The notes: a model not told the origin generated them from the sequence alone. DNA of 64,000 bases from Bacteroidota bacterium (GCA_016715425.1 JADKAC010000003.1:211917-275916), one strand, 5' to 3'. Counted from the first letter of the stretch, positions 9,164-18,079 are shown. Made by a program: numbers and translations.

Positions 9164-9503
9164 TACTTACTCCTCTTAGTTGCTTTAAAAATTCTTTCCT
9201 TTTTGTCGTTGGTAATTTTAATACTGGTTCGAGCGCCCAAGCCATTAGCCGGGTTAACAAGCAATACATTACTGATATGCACGGGTGCTTCTTTTTAATA
9301 ATTCCACCGTTGGGATATTGTGCATTTGGACGGGTATGTTTAGAGATAATATTTATCCCCTCTATCAAAACCCGGCTTTTATTGTAATCCACTTCTATCA
9401 CCTTGCCCTTTTTTCCTTTATCGTCTCCGGTAATTACTTCCACCATGTCGTTTTTCTTAACACGGAATTTAGGTTTAAACCTGTTTGTTTGTTGAACTTT
9501 CAT
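9163..9503 (-). CDS. rplX: 50S ribosomal protein L24 (frameshifted here)
   Basis: L24 is an assembly-initiating large-subunit protein with a KOW motif, seen at FRVKKNDMVEVITGDDKGKK. The frame as read turns nonsensical after NGGIIKK near 9285-9296 because one A is missing from an A-run. With it restored the protein reads KEAPVHISNVLLVNPANGLG and ends IFKATKRSK, 113 residues, with its stop overlapping the rplE start. It is the only clear frameshift between 6 and 52 kb that I found. Confidence 0.93.
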
Positions 9504-9504
9504 T

Positions 9505-9873
9505 TTACAATACTTCTGGTGCTAATGAAACAATTTTCATATACTGCTTATCACGCAGTTCACGGGCTACGGGCCCGAAAATCCGTGTACCACGGGGCTC
9601 ATCTGCTTGGTTTAACAAAACACAAGCATTATCGTCGAAACGAATATAAGAACCATCTTTGCGCCGTACTTCTTTACTAGTACGCACTACCACAGCGGTA
9701 GAAACGGTACCTTTTTTCACGCCACCACCAGGCATTGCATCCTTAACGGTTACAATTATTTTATCCCCCAATGAAGCGTAACGGCGACTTGTACTTCCGA
9801 GTACCTTGATGCAAAGTACTTCCCTTGCACCGCTATTATCGGCTACTTTTAGCCTGGTTTCCTGCTGAATCAT
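9505..9873 (-). CDS. rplN: 50S ribosomal protein L14
   Basis: L14 forms intersubunit bridges at the factor-binding region. 122 residues, intact: MIQQETRLKVADNSGAREVL at the start and FDDNACVLLNQADEPRGTRI, GPVARELRDKQYMKIVSLAP at the end match the family closely. The ATG is one base after the rpsQ stop. Confidence 0.98.
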   Translation of the reverse strand: MIQQETRLKVADNSGAREVLCIKVLGSTSRRYASLGDKIIVTVKDAMPGGGVKKGTVSTAVVVRTSKEVRRKDGSYIRFDDNACVLLNQADEPRGTRIFGPVARELRDKQYMKIVSLAPEVL

Positions 9874-9874
9874 A

Positions 9875-10135
9875 TTATTTAGCTCTTTCTACTATTTCCA
9901 ATAATCTCCATCTTTTGAGTTTACTCAAAGGACGGGTTTCCATAATTTTTACAATATCACCTGCCTTCGCATCATTTTTTTCATCATGAGCGTGATATCT
10001 TTTTGATTTAGTAAGAAACTTTCCGTATTTCTCATGCTTAATCTTACGAGTTACAGTAACGGTAATAGATTTCTCCATTTTGCTACTGCTTACCACACCG
10101 GTAATTGTTCTTCTTAAATTTCTTGCTTCTTCCAT
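9875..10135 (-). CDS. rpsQ: 30S ribosomal protein S17
   Basis: S17 is a primary 16S rRNA binder with an OB fold. 86 residues with the signature TGVVSSSKMEKSITVTVTRK and GDIVKIMETRPLSKLKRWRL. Located 6 bases after rpmC and one base before rplN. Confidence 0.97.
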   Translation of the reverse strand: MEEARNLRRTITGVVSSSKMEKSITVTVTRKIKHEKYGKFLTKSKRYHAHDEKNDAKAGDIVKIMETRPLSKLKRWRLLEIVERAK

Positions 10136-10141
10136 ATAACC

Positions 10142-10348
10142 TTATTTGGCGGTTAATTCTCTTTTTCTTAATTCTGTTTTCAATCTTGCAACTTCTTTAC
10201 GTAAATAGCGGAGTTGCAACGGATTTTCAAGCGGATTTACCGCATGATTAAACCTTAACTTCTGCAAACGATCTGCATCGTCATGAAGCCTCTGCTTCAA
10301 GTCCTCAGTAGTTAGGCTATTTAAATCTTCTTTTTTTATCTGTGCCAT
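10142..10348 (-). CDS. rpmC: 50S ribosomal protein L29
   Basis: L29 lies at the polypeptide tunnel exit, beside L23, near the signal-recognition-particle and trigger-factor docking site. 68 residues, all-helical, with the family motif LRFNHAVNPLENPLQLRYLR. It follows rplP by 15 bases. Confidence 0.96.
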   Translation of the reverse strand: MAQIKKEDLNSLTTEDLKQRLHDDADRLQKLRFNHAVNPLENPLQLRYLRKEVARLKTELRKRELTAK

Positions 10349-10363
10349 AATGCTCTTAAACTT

Positions 10364-10783
10364 TTATGCAGAATAATCTCTGCGCACTACAAACTTTGTT
10401 TTTACTGGTAATTTTTGAGCTGCCAACCGCATAGCTTCTTGTGCCACTTCTAATGGAACACCATCTGCTTCAAACATTATTCTACCTGGCTTAACTACTG
10501 CTGCCCAATATTCCGGAGCACCTTTACCTTTACCCATCCGCACTTCGGCAGGCTTTTTAGTGATTGGCTTATCCGGAAAAATATTTATCCAAACCTGACC
10601 TTCACGTTTCATATGGCGTGTTAAAGCTACCCTGGCAGCTTCAATTTGTCTGTCTGTAATCCAAGCCTCGTCCAACGTTTTTAAACCAAATGAACCCTGG
10701 GTTACCTGACTTCCACGATTAGCGTTTCCTTTTATTTTTCCTTTAAAGGTTCTACGGTGTTTAACTCTCTTTGGCTGTAACAT
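10364..10783 (-). CDS. rplP: 50S ribosomal protein L16
   Basis: L16 is needed for the peptidyl-transferase/A-site architecture. 139 residues from MLQPKRVKHRRTFKGKIKGN, with RMGKGKGAPEYWAAVVKPGR in the middle. Its start lies inside the 3' end of rpsC, a 23-base overlap in a different frame that occurs in many S10 operons. Confidence 0.97.
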   Translation of the reverse strand: MLQPKRVKHRRTFKGKIKGNANRGSQVTQGSFGLKTLDEAWITDRQIEAARVALTRHMKREGQVWINIFPDKPITKKPAEVRMGKGKGAPEYWAAVVKPGRIMFEADGVPLEVAQEAMRLAAQKLPVKTKFVVRRDYSA

Positions 10784-11495
10784 CTTTTAATATTTTAGCT
10801 GCGTTTACCTGTTCTTTTTTCTTCTGGCGATCCTGTTGTGTCATTCCAATATTTGGTGACAAGTCTCGCTTTCCTAATACTTCTCCTTTACAAATCCACA
10901 CTTTAACTCCTAACTTTCCATATACTGTTTGTGCTTCTTTCCATGCGTAATCAATATCTGCTCTGAAGGTATGCAAAGGAACTCGTCCTTGTTTGTACTC
11001 TTCAGATCTTGCCATTTCCGCTCCATTCAAACGACCCGAAACACGAATCTTAACTCCTTCAGCACCCATCCTCATCGTGGAGGCGATAGCCATTTTAATA
11101 GCTCTTCGGAAATTAATTCTGGCCTCCAACTGCTTGGCAATTGTTTCACCAACAATATTGGCATCTAATTCCGGACGACGAATTTCTACTATATTAATCT
11201 GCACCTCTTTATTCGTTATCTTCTTCAGTTCCTCTTTCAACTTATCAACTTCGCCACCACCTTTACCGATAATAATTCCCGGTCTTGATGTGTGAATGGT
11301 AACAGTAATTCTATTTAGTGTTCTTTCGATTACTATTCGAGAGATGCCACCTTTAGAAATACGGGCATTTAAATAATTTCTAATTCTTTCGTCCTCTATC
11401 AGTTTTTCAGCAGTGTTTTTGCCTCCAAACCAGTTGGAGTCCCATCCCCTAATGATTCCTAACCTGTTACCTATCGGATTGGCTTTTTGTCCCAT
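10761..11495 (-). CDS. rpsC: 30S ribosomal protein S3
   Basis: S3 forms part of the mRNA entry tunnel. 244 residues: start MGQKANPIGNRLGIIRGWDS, KH domain with the GxxG loop in SRPGIIIGKGGGEVDKLKEE, and the C-terminal S3 domain (SEEYKQGRVPLHTFRADIDY). The Lys/Gln-rich tail DRQKKKEQVNAAKILKD is longer than in E. coli. It overlaps rplP by 23 bases. Confidence 0.97.
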   Translation of the reverse strand: MGQKANPIGNRLGIIRGWDSNWFGGKNTAEKLIEDERIRNYLNARISKGGISRIVIERTLNRITVTIHTSRPGIIIGKGGGEVDKLKEELKKITNKEVQINIVEIRRPELDANIVGETIAKQLEARINFRRAIKMAIASTMRMGAEGVKIRVSGRLNGAEMARSEEYKQGRVPLHTFRADIDYAWKEAQTVYGKLGVKVWICKGEVLGKRDLSPNIGMTQQDRQKKKEQVNAAKILKDVTAKES

Positions 11496-11507
11496 GCAAT
11501 TTTTTAA

Positions 11508-11897
11508 TTAAGCGTTATTTTCTTTTACTTTATTATCTACTTTTTTGGCCGCAACCACAATCGTAATATGATTTGTTCTTTTGCGAATGCGATATGCACG
11601 ACCATGCGGTGCAGGCTGAAACCTGCGTAATGTGGTTCCACCATTTACAAAACATTCTTTCACATACAATGCATTATCTGCTGCATCCAAACTATGTTTT
11701 TGTTCCCAGTTCTTTATTGCACTTCTCAGCAATTGCTCTATTGATTTAGCAGAGCCTTTGTTGGTAAATCGCAACGCATTTAATGCTTTATCAATTGGCA
11801 ATCCTCTTATCATGTCTATCACATAACGAGTTTTGCGTGGTGAACCGGCGTTATTATTGGTTCTTGGATTATTTCTTAATGTTGCTACCGCTTCCAT
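11508..11897 (-). CDS. rplV: 50S ribosomal protein L22
   Basis: L22 lines the nascent-peptide tunnel with its extended beta-hairpin. 129 residues; SPRKTRYVIDMIRGLPIDKA and the C-terminal hairpin/HITI motif (APHGRAYRIRKRTNHITIVV) identify it. It lies between rpsS and rpsC with 11-12-base gaps. Confidence 0.97.
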   Translation of the reverse strand: MEAVATLRNNPRTNNNAGSPRKTRYVIDMIRGLPIDKALNALRFTNKGSAKSIEQLLRSAIKNWEQKHSLDAADNALYVKECFVNGGTTLRRFQPAPHGRAYRIRKRTNHITIVVAAKKVDNKVKENNA

Positions 11898-11908
11898 TGT
11901 TATTTCTT

Positions 11909-12172
11909 TTATCTGTTACCAGAGTGCGATTTAAAGTTTCTTGTTGGAGAAAATTCACCGAGTTTATGTCCTACCATATTTTCAGTAACATATACCGGAA
12001 TGAATTTATTCCCATTATGCACCGCAAACGTATGTCCTACAAATTCAGGAATTATCGTTGAGCGGCGAGACCAGGTTTTAATTACATTCTTCTTACCCTG
12101 ATCATTCAGTTTATCTACTTTTCCCATCAGGTTGTGGTCAATGTAAGGTCCTTTTTTTATCGAACGTGCCAT
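11909..12172 (-). CDS. rpsS: 30S ribosomal protein S19
   Basis: S19 works with S13 in the small-subunit head. 87 residues, MARSIKKGPYIDHNLMGKVD, then WSRRSTIIPEFVGHTFAVHN and the conserved end GHKLGEFSPTRNFKSHSG. Intact; 22 bases after rplB. Confidence 0.97.
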   Translation of the reverse strand: MARSIKKGPYIDHNLMGKVDKLNDQGKKNVIKTWSRRSTIIPEFVGHTFAVHNGNKFIPVYVTENMVGHKLGEFSPTRNFKSHSGNR

Positions 12173-12194
12173 AGTGAATCGGTTCCTTTAATTG

Positions 12195-13019
12195 TTATTT
12201 TTTACGTTTGCTGATTATGAATTTACTAGTGATTTTCTTCGGGCTACGTGTCTTCTTGCCTTTAGCATAGAGTCCCTTTCTTGAACGAGGCTGTCCTCCA
12301 GATGCACGACCTTCGCCACCACCCATTGGGTGATCAACTGGATTCATCACAACACCACGATTTCTTGGTCGGGTTCCACGCCAGCGATTTCTACCTGCTT
12401 TACCTAATACTTCTAAACTATGATCAGGATTTGATACCGTTCCCACTGTTGCAAAGCAAGTAAGCAATATTTTTCTCAATTCTCCTGATGGCATGCGAAT
12501 TACGGCATACTTGTCTTCCTTACTCGCTAACTGTGCCCATGTACCGGCACTGCGGGCAATCATACCGCCACGGCCTGGAGACATTTCAATGTTATGAATA
12601 ATAGTACCCAATGGCATATTTTTCAACATTAATGCATTGCCTAATTCGGGCGCTGCAGAATCACCAGCTTCAATTTTCTGCCCAACCTTAAGGCCGTTTG
12701 GACATAGAATATAGCGCTTTTCGCCATCACTATAAACCACCAGAGCAATAAAAGCACTGCGGTTTGGATCATACTCAATGGTTTTCACAGTTCCTAAAAC
12801 TCCATGTTTATTACGTTTGAAATCAATCAAACGATATTGCTTTTTATGGCCACCGCCGATATAGCGCATGGTCATCCGGCCCGAACTATTACGTCCACCA
12901 TTTTTCTTTATAGGAACCAGTAAGCTTTTTTCCGGAGTATCACTAGTGATCTCGGCATAAGCATTCCCAATCCTGAATCTTGTACCCGGTGTAACCGGAT
13001 TATATTTCTTTAATGCCAT
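12195..13019 (-). CDS. rplB: 50S ribosomal protein L2
   Basis: L2 is needed for subunit association and peptidyl transfer. 274 residues; conserved core GGRNSSGRMTMRYIGGGHKK and the C-terminal region VDHPMGGGEGRASGGQPRSR with the invariant His of the peptidyl-transferase neighbourhood. Start MALKKYNPVTPGTRFRIGNA is Bacteroidota-like. Confidence 0.98.
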   Translation of the reverse strand: MALKKYNPVTPGTRFRIGNAYAEITSDTPEKSLLVPIKKNGGRNSSGRMTMRYIGGGHKKQYRLIDFKRNKHGVLGTVKTIEYDPNRSAFIALVVYSDGEKRYILCPNGLKVGQKIEAGDSAAPELGNALMLKNMPLGTIIHNIEMSPGRGGMIARSAGTWAQLASKEDKYAVIRMPSGELRKILLTCFATVGTVSNPDHSLEVLGKAGRNRWRGTRPRNRGVVMNPVDHPMGGGEGRASGGQPRSRKGLYAKGKKTRSPKKITSKFIISKRKK

Positions 13020-13027
13020 TGTTATAA

Positions 13028-13324
13028 TTACACGTTACTGAAGAAATCAATTGTTTCGCCTTTTTTCAGGGTAATATAGGCTTTTTTAATTTTGCCTTTT
13101 GTTCCCTTACTAATTCCAAATGCAGTGCGTTGCCAACCGTATTTGCCTATTTCGTTGATGGTACGCACAGCATCTACCTGTACACCATACATTTTTTCCA
13201 CTTCTGATTTTATTTCAATTTTGTTTGCATCTTTGGCTACAACGAAGCCATAGGTGCCTCTTTGCTCAGTAAGCTGAGTAAGTTTTTCTGAAATCAGTGG
13301 TTTTATTAATACATTTCTTGCCAT
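13028..13324 (-). CDS. rplW: 50S ribosomal protein L23
   Basis: L23 sits at the tunnel exit and is the main docking point for trigger factor and SRP. 98 residues; NVLIKPLISEKLTQLTEQRG and the helix KIEIKSEVEKMYGVQVDAVR are family-typical, as is the Lys-rich end KKAYITLKKGETIDFFSNV. It lies between rplD and rplB. Confidence 0.96.
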   Translation of the reverse strand: MARNVLIKPLISEKLTQLTEQRGTYGFVVAKDANKIEIKSEVEKMYGVQVDAVRTINEIGKYGWQRTAFGISKGTKGKIKKAYITLKKGETIDFFSNV

Positions 13325-13335
13325 TGCTTAATTTT

Positions 13336-13968
13336 TTAATTCTTTGGCACCATTTGGTTAATCTTTTCTACAGAACTTTCTGATAAAATCAAGGTGTTAG
13401 CCTTCATGATTTCATAAGTATGCAGATTATCTGCCATTGAAATTTCTGTATTTGGAATATTTCGTCCGGAAATACGCACATTAGTATCGTTACTACCAAT
13501 TACAACTAAAGATTTTGTTTTATCTACACCCAATGCTTTCAATACCCCTGCAAAATCTTTTGTTTTAGGTTGATCCATTTTCAGATCTTCGATAATAATT
13601 ATCTTGTTTTCTTTGGCTTTGTAAGAGAAGGCACTTTTTCTTGCCAGGTCTTTTACTTTTCCATTCAACTTAAAACCATAATCTCTTGGTTTAGGTCCGA
13701 ATATAGTACCGCCTCCATAGTACAATGGATTTTTGATATCACCTTTACGTGATCCACCTGTTCCTTTTTGGCGGTGTAATTTTCGAGTAGATCCAGCAAC
13801 TTCATTGCGCTCTTTTGATTTATGAGTTCCTTGACGCTGATTTGCCAAAAAGAGCTTCACTGTTAAATAGATGGCGTGATCATTTGGCTCAATACCAAAT
13901 ATCTCGTCATTCAATTCTACATTGCGACCTGTTTTACTTCCTGTTGAATTTAATATTTCGATTTTCAT
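13336..13968 (-). CDS. rplD: 50S ribosomal protein L4
   Basis: L4 reaches the nascent-peptide tunnel with an extended loop and in E. coli represses the S10 operon. I start it at the ATG at 13968 (MKIEILNSTGSKTGRNVELN), one base after the rplC stop; an in-frame TTG at 13980 lies inside rplC. 210 residues. The tunnel loop reads STRKLHRQKGTGGSRKGDIK. Confidence 0.96.
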   Translation of the reverse strand: MKIEILNSTGSKTGRNVELNDEIFGIEPNDHAIYLTVKLFLANQRQGTHKSKERNEVAGSTRKLHRQKGTGGSRKGDIKNPLYYGGGTIFGPKPRDYGFKLNGKVKDLARKSAFSYKAKENKIIIIEDLKMDQPKTKDFAGVLKALGVDKTKSLVVIGSNDTNVRISGRNIPNTEISMADNLHTYEIMKANTLILSESSVEKINQMVPKN

Positions 13969-13969
13969 A

Positions 13970-14587
13970 CTATTTCTCAATTATTACATAAGAACCTTTA
14001 CCTCCTGGAACGGCACCGTTCAACAGAATCAAGTTTCTATCTGATAAAATCTTTGCTACTTTGATATTACGGGTTTTAATTGTGTCGCTACCCATGTGAC
14101 CGGCCATTCTTAAGCCTTTAAATACTCTGGAAGGGAAAGAAGAACCACCAATGGAACCTGGTGCACGATGTCTGTCATGCTGACCATGTGACCGCATACC
14201 AACTCCACTAAAATTATGGCGCTTCACTACACCTTGAAATCCCTTTCCTTTGGATGTGCCTACCACATGCACTTTTTCCCCTTCTGTGAAAATATCCACT
14301 GTTACGTTTTCACCTACATTCAGATTTGAATCAAAATTCCTGAATTCTTTGATATGTTTTGTTGGATCAGCACCTGACTTTTTGAAATGGCCTTTCATTG
14401 CTGCAGAAGTATTCTTTTCCTTCTTCGCATCGAAACCTAATTGAACTGCATTATAACCATCATTCTCATCAGTTTTTCGCTGAAGTACCACACACGGCCC
14501 AGCTTCAACCACAGTACATGTTACCATTTTCCCTTCGGCATCGAAGTAATGGGTCATACCTATTTTTTTACCAATAATTCCTTTCAT
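13970..14587 (-). CDS. rplC: 50S ribosomal protein L3
   Basis: L3 initiates 23S rRNA folding near its 3' end. 205 residues; start MKGIIGKKIGMTHYFDAEGK and the central extension GKGFQGVVKRHNFSGVGMRS, with the Gln (here in RSHGQHDRH) that is methylated in some bacteria. It follows rpsJ by 3 bases. Confidence 0.97.
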   Translation of the reverse strand: MKGIIGKKIGMTHYFDAEGKMVTCTVVEAGPCVVLQRKTDENDGYNAVQLGFDAKKEKNTSAAMKGHFKKSGADPTKHIKEFRNFDSNLNVGENVTVDIFTEGEKVHVVGTSKGKGFQGVVKRHNFSGVGMRSHGQHDRHRAPGSIGGSSFPSRVFKGLRMAGHMGSDTIKTRNIKVAKILSDRNLILLNGAVPGGKGSYVIIEK

Positions 14588-14590
14588 CGT

Positions 14591-14896
14591 TTAGATTTTA
14601 ATCTCTACTTCAACACCACTGGGTAATTCCAGTTTTTGCAATGCATCCACTGTTTTGTTGGTTGCACTATATATATCAAGTAATCTTTTATAAGTGGATA
14701 GCTCAAACTGCTCTCTTGCTTTTTTATTTACATGCGGCGAACGCAAAACTGTATAGATCTTTTTCCTAGTTGGAAGTGGAATTGGGCCTGTAACTACAGC
14801 TCCTGTTCCTCTCACGGTTTTTACGATCCGTTCAGCAGTCTTGTCAACCAACATGTGGTCGAAAGATTTAAGCTTCATTCTGATTTTATAACTCAT
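14591..14896 (-). CDS. rpsJ: 30S ribosomal protein S10
   Basis: S10 serves in the small-subunit head and, as NusE, in transcription antitermination. 101 residues; RMKLKSFDHMLVDKTAERIV and GPIPLPTRKKIYTVLRSPHV are diagnostic. It follows fusA directly by 20 bases with no tuf gene between, the fused str-S10 arrangement of Bacteroidota. Confidence 0.97.
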   Translation of the reverse strand: MSYKIRMKLKSFDHMLVDKTAERIVKTVRGTGAVVTGPIPLPTRKKIYTVLRSPHVNKKAREQFELSTYKRLLDIYSATNKTVDALQKLELPSGVEVEIKI

Positions 14897-14916
14897 ATTA
14901 CTTTTTCTAACTTTTC

Positions 14917-17025
14917 TTATTCAACACTTACTTTTCCTTTCACCTTTGCAATTACTGCTTCTGCTACTGACGTAGGAGCAGGAGCAAAATGCGAGAATTC
15001 CAATATAGAAGTAGCACGTCCGGAAGTGATGGTACGCAACTGAGTTACATAACCAAACATTTCTGATAATGGCACTTTTGCTTTAATTACTGTTGCATTA
15101 TTTTTAGAATCAAATCCTTCCATCATACCACGACGGCGGTTCAAATCTCCAATAACATCTCCCATGTGTTCTTCCGGAGTAATTACTTCCAATTTCATAA
15201 TTGGCTCCAGCAATTGTGGACCGGCATGTTTGGCCGCATCACGGAAGGCTGTTCGAGCAGCAATCTCAAAAGAGAATGCATCAGAGTCAACGGCATGAAA
15301 TGAACCATCGAATAAGCGTATTTTCATACTGTCGAGTGTATAGCCTGCTAACACACCTGTTGACATCGCTTCTTTAAATCCTTTTTCTACAGAAGGAATA
15401 TATTCACGAGGAATTGATCCTCCGAAAATATCATTTACAAACTGAAGGCCTGTAGTTTCCGCATTATCAACCGGTCCGATTTCGAACTGGATATCAGCGA
15501 ATTTACCACGACCACCTGATTGCTTTTTATAAACTTCACGGTGTTTAATGGTCTTCGTGAGTGCCTCTTTATAAGAAACTTCAGGTGCTCCCTGATTCAC
15601 GTCCATTTTAAATTCACGTCTTAAACGATCTACAATAATTTCAAGGTGTAATTCACCCATACCACGAATTACAGTTTGACCAGTTTCATCATCAAAAGAT
15701 ACTTTAAAAGTAGGATCTTCTTCAGCGAGTTTAGATAATGCCATTCCCAGCTTATCTACGTCCGCCTGAACTTTAGGTTCAATAGCTAATCCAATTACAG
15801 GCTCAGGGAAAGTCATACTCTCCAGAGCAATTGGTTTTTTTTCATCGCAAAGAGTGTCGCCTGTGCGAATATCTTTAAATCCAACAGCTGCACCAATATC
15901 TCCGGCTTCAATAAAATCTAAAGGGTTCTGTTTGTTTGCATGCATTTGCAGGATACGGGAAATACGTTCTTTTTTACCTGTCCTGGTATTCAGCACATAT
16001 GAACCGGCATCGAGATGACCTGAATACACTCTAAAGAATGCAAGACGACCCACGAATGGGTCAGTCATAATTTTAAATGCAAGTGCAGCAAATGGTTCTT
16101 TCGGATCCGGTCTGCGCAATTCTTCTTTTTCTGTATCAGGATTAATACCGGTAACGGCATCAATATCCATCGGAGAAGGTAAGAAGCGACAAACTGCATC
16201 CAACATAAATTGTACGCCTTTATTTTTAAAGGAAGAGCCACAAAGCATAGGTATGATAGCAATATCAATAGTTGCTTTGCGAATTGCGGCAATCAATTCA
16301 TCCTCAGTAATTGTATTTGGATCGGTGAAATATTTTTCAAGTAAAGCATCATCATATTCAGCAACAGCCTCCACCATTTTCTCACGGTATTCCTTCACTA
16401 ACTCTACCATATCCTCAGGAATTGGAATTTCCGTATAAGTCATTCCTTGAGTTTCATCATCCCAAATAATTGCCTTATTTTGAATTAAATCAACTACACC
16501 TCTAAAATGCTCTTCTTCACCAATTGGCAATACTAAAGGCACAGGATTAGCACCTAACACAGTTCTCACTTGATTTACAACTTCTAAAAAATCTGACCCT
16601 GAACGATCCATTTTATTTACGAAACCGATACGAGGAACACGGTACCGATTTGCCTGACGCCATACCGTTTCACTTTGAGGTTCTACTCCACCTACAGCAC
16701 AAAACAATGCAACCACACCATCCAATACACGAAGAGAACGCTCCACTTCCACTGTGAAATCCACGTGGCCGGGAGTATCTATTATATTTACTTTATATTC
16801 CTGATTGCGGTATTTCCATGAAGTAGTTGTAGCAGCAGATGTAATAGTAATACCACGTTCTTTCTCTTGCTCCATCCAGTCCATTGTTGCAGCACCATCA
16901 TGTACTTCCCCAATTTTATGAGTAATACCTGTATAGAATAAAATCCGCTCGGTAGTTGTTGTTTTACCGGCATCAATGTGGGCTGCAATCCCAATGTTTC
17001 TTGTATATCTTAAGTCTCTTGACAT
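14917..17025 (-). CDS. fusA: Translation elongation factor G
   Basis: GTPase that drives tRNA-mRNA translocation and helps recycle ribosomes. 702 residues, intact. Motifs: G1 AHIDAGKTT (residues 15-23), RGITI switch I, G3 DTPGHVDF, G4 NKMD; then domain II, the III/V ferredoxin-like folds and domain IV with GGRGKFADIQFEI. It lies between rpsG and rpsJ. Confidence 0.98.
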   Translation of the reverse strand: MSRDLRYTRNIGIAAHIDAGKTTTTERILFYTGITHKIGEVHDGAATMDWMEQEKERGITITSAATTTSWKYRNQEYKVNIIDTPGHVDFTVEVERSLRVLDGVVALFCAVGGVEPQSETVWRQANRYRVPRIGFVNKMDRSGSDFLEVVNQVRTVLGANPVPLVLPIGEEEHFRGVVDLIQNKAIIWDDETQGMTYTEIPIPEDMVELVKEYREKMVEAVAEYDDALLEKYFTDPNTITEDELIAAIRKATIDIAIIPMLCGSSFKNKGVQFMLDAVCRFLPSPMDIDAVTGINPDTEKEELRRPDPKEPFAALAFKIMTDPFVGRLAFFRVYSGHLDAGSYVLNTRTGKKERISRILQMHANKQNPLDFIEAGDIGAAVGFKDIRTGDTLCDEKKPIALESMTFPEPVIGLAIEPKVQADVDKLGMALSKLAEEDPTFKVSFDDETGQTVIRGMGELHLEIIVDRLRREFKMDVNQGAPEVSYKEALTKTIKHREVYKKQSGGRGKFADIQFEIGPVDNAETTGLQFVNDIFGGSIPREYIPSVEKGFKEAMSTGVLAGYTLDSMKIRLFDGSFHAVDSDAFSFEIAARTAFRDAAKHAGPQLLEPIMKLEVITPEEHMGDVIGDLNRRRGMMEGFDSKNNATVIKAKVPLSEMFGYVTQLRTITSGRATSILEFSHFAPAPTSVAEAVIAKVKGKVSVE

Positions 17026-17049
17026 ATAAATCTTTCCTTGTACTTCTTT

Positions 17050-17517
17050 TTATGTTCTAAAATGCGCAAATGCTTTATTCGCATCCGCCATTTTATGTAC
17101 ATCTTCTTTTTTCTTAATTGTTGCACCTTCATTTTTAGAAGCTGCTATTAATTCACCGGCTAATTTTTCTGCCATTGTGCGTCCGCTTCTTTTTCTGGAA
17201 TAGCCAATCAACCATTTCATAGAAAGAGAAATTTTTCTGTCGGCTCTGATTTCTGTAGGAATCTGGAAGTTAGCTCCTCCAATTCTTCTTGATTTCACTT
17301 CTACACCCGGGGTAGCATTTGATAATGCAGATTTCCAAATCTCATAACCATTCTCACCAGTTTCTTTTTCAATTAAAGCCAATGCATCATAAAAAATGGT
17401 GAATGCAGTTGACTTTTTCCCTTGCCACATCATTTGATTTACAAAGGAAGTAACCAATATATCATTGTACTTGGTGTCTGGCTGAACGTATCTCTTTTTC
17501 GGTTTACTCTTTCTCAT
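17050..17517 (-). CDS. rpsG: 30S ribosomal protein S7
   Basis: S7 nucleates assembly of the small-subunit head and touches the E site. 155 residues: MRKSKPKKRYVQPDTKYNDI, then SRRIGGANFQIPTEIRADRK and the C-terminal DVHKMADANKAFAHFR. It lies 16 bases after rpsL and 24 before fusA. Confidence 0.97.
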   Translation of the reverse strand: MRKSKPKKRYVQPDTKYNDILVTSFVNQMMWQGKKSTAFTIFYDALALIEKETGENGYEIWKSALSNATPGVEVKSRRIGGANFQIPTEIRADRKISLSMKWLIGYSRKRSGRTMAEKLAGELIAASKNEGATIKKKEDVHKMADANKAFAHFRT

Positions 17518-17533
17518 GTAATAATTCCTTTAA

Positions 17534-17917
17534 TTATTTAGCAGCAGCTTTAGGCCTCTTGGTTCCATATTTTGATCTTCCTTGCTTGCGGTTGTTTACA
17601 CCGGCTGTATCTAATGCACCACGTACAATATGGTAACGAACGCCCGGAAGGTCTTTTACTCTTCCACCACGGATTAACACGATACTGTGTTCCTGCAGAT
17701 TATGCCCTTCACCGGGTATATATGCAATTACTTCAAGTTGATTTGTTAAACGCACCTTAGCCACCTTACGCAATGCTGAGTTTGGCTTTTTAGGAGTGGT
17801 AGTATATACACGAGTACATACACCACGCTTCTGTGGGCATGAATCTAAAGCTCTGGATTTACTTGGTGCCTTTATTATGCGGCGACCTTTTCTTACCAAT
17901 TGTTGTATTGTAGGCAT
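17534..17917 (-). CDS. rpsL: 30S ribosomal protein S12
   Basis: S12 is at the decoding centre and is the target site of streptomycin-resistance mutations. 127 residues; MPTIQQLVRKGRRIIKAPSK at the start. The two resistance hot spots look wild type: TTPKKPNSALRK (Lys43 region) and GRVKDLPGVRYH (Lys88 region). First gene of the superoperon, preceded by a leader of about 160 bases. Confidence 0.98.
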   Translation of the reverse strand: MPTIQQLVRKGRRIIKAPSKSRALDSCPQKRGVCTRVYTTTPKKPNSALRKVAKVRLTNQLEVIAYIPGEGHNLQEHSIVLIRGGRVKDLPGVRYHIVRGALDTAGVNNRKQGRSKYGTKRPKAAAK

Positions 17918-18079
17918 TTTTTCCTTTTCAAAAATTTTGAGGCTGCAAAATCAGAAGGAAGAGAGAGATAATCACAAACGGAGCGCACGAACCTCTTTCG
18001 AGTTAAGTGCAGGATAGCCATTTGTGAACATTATCGGGGTTCACTCCCTTAATTCTACCTGCGGCCGATTTAAAAACGG
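17918..18079 (-). promoter_or_regulatory. Structured 5' leader of the ribosomal superoperon
   Basis: The transcript between the predicted start near 18079 and rpsL holds several inverted repeats. CTCGAAAGAG (18002-17993) forms a GAAA-capped hairpin inside GCAC/GTGC (18010-18007 with 17988-17985), inside CACAAA/TTTGTG (18026-18021 with 17978-17973). A second helix, GTGAAC/GTTCAC (18044-18039 with 18029-18024), shares three bases with the outermost one, so the two cannot form together. This suggests autogenous control by a ribosomal protein; which one is not shown by the sequence. Confidence 0.4.

Noticed and set aside
1..9503. Pseudogenisation or programmed frameshifting of rpoA, secY, rpsK and other essential genes
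   Set aside because: Too many essential genes are hit, always by one base, mostly in homopolymers and without slippery-site context; sequencing error is the simpler reading.
14917..17025. Expected tuf gene next to fusA
   Set aside because: No EF-Tu coding sequence is present; rpsJ follows fusA after 20 bases, as is usual in Bacteroidota.
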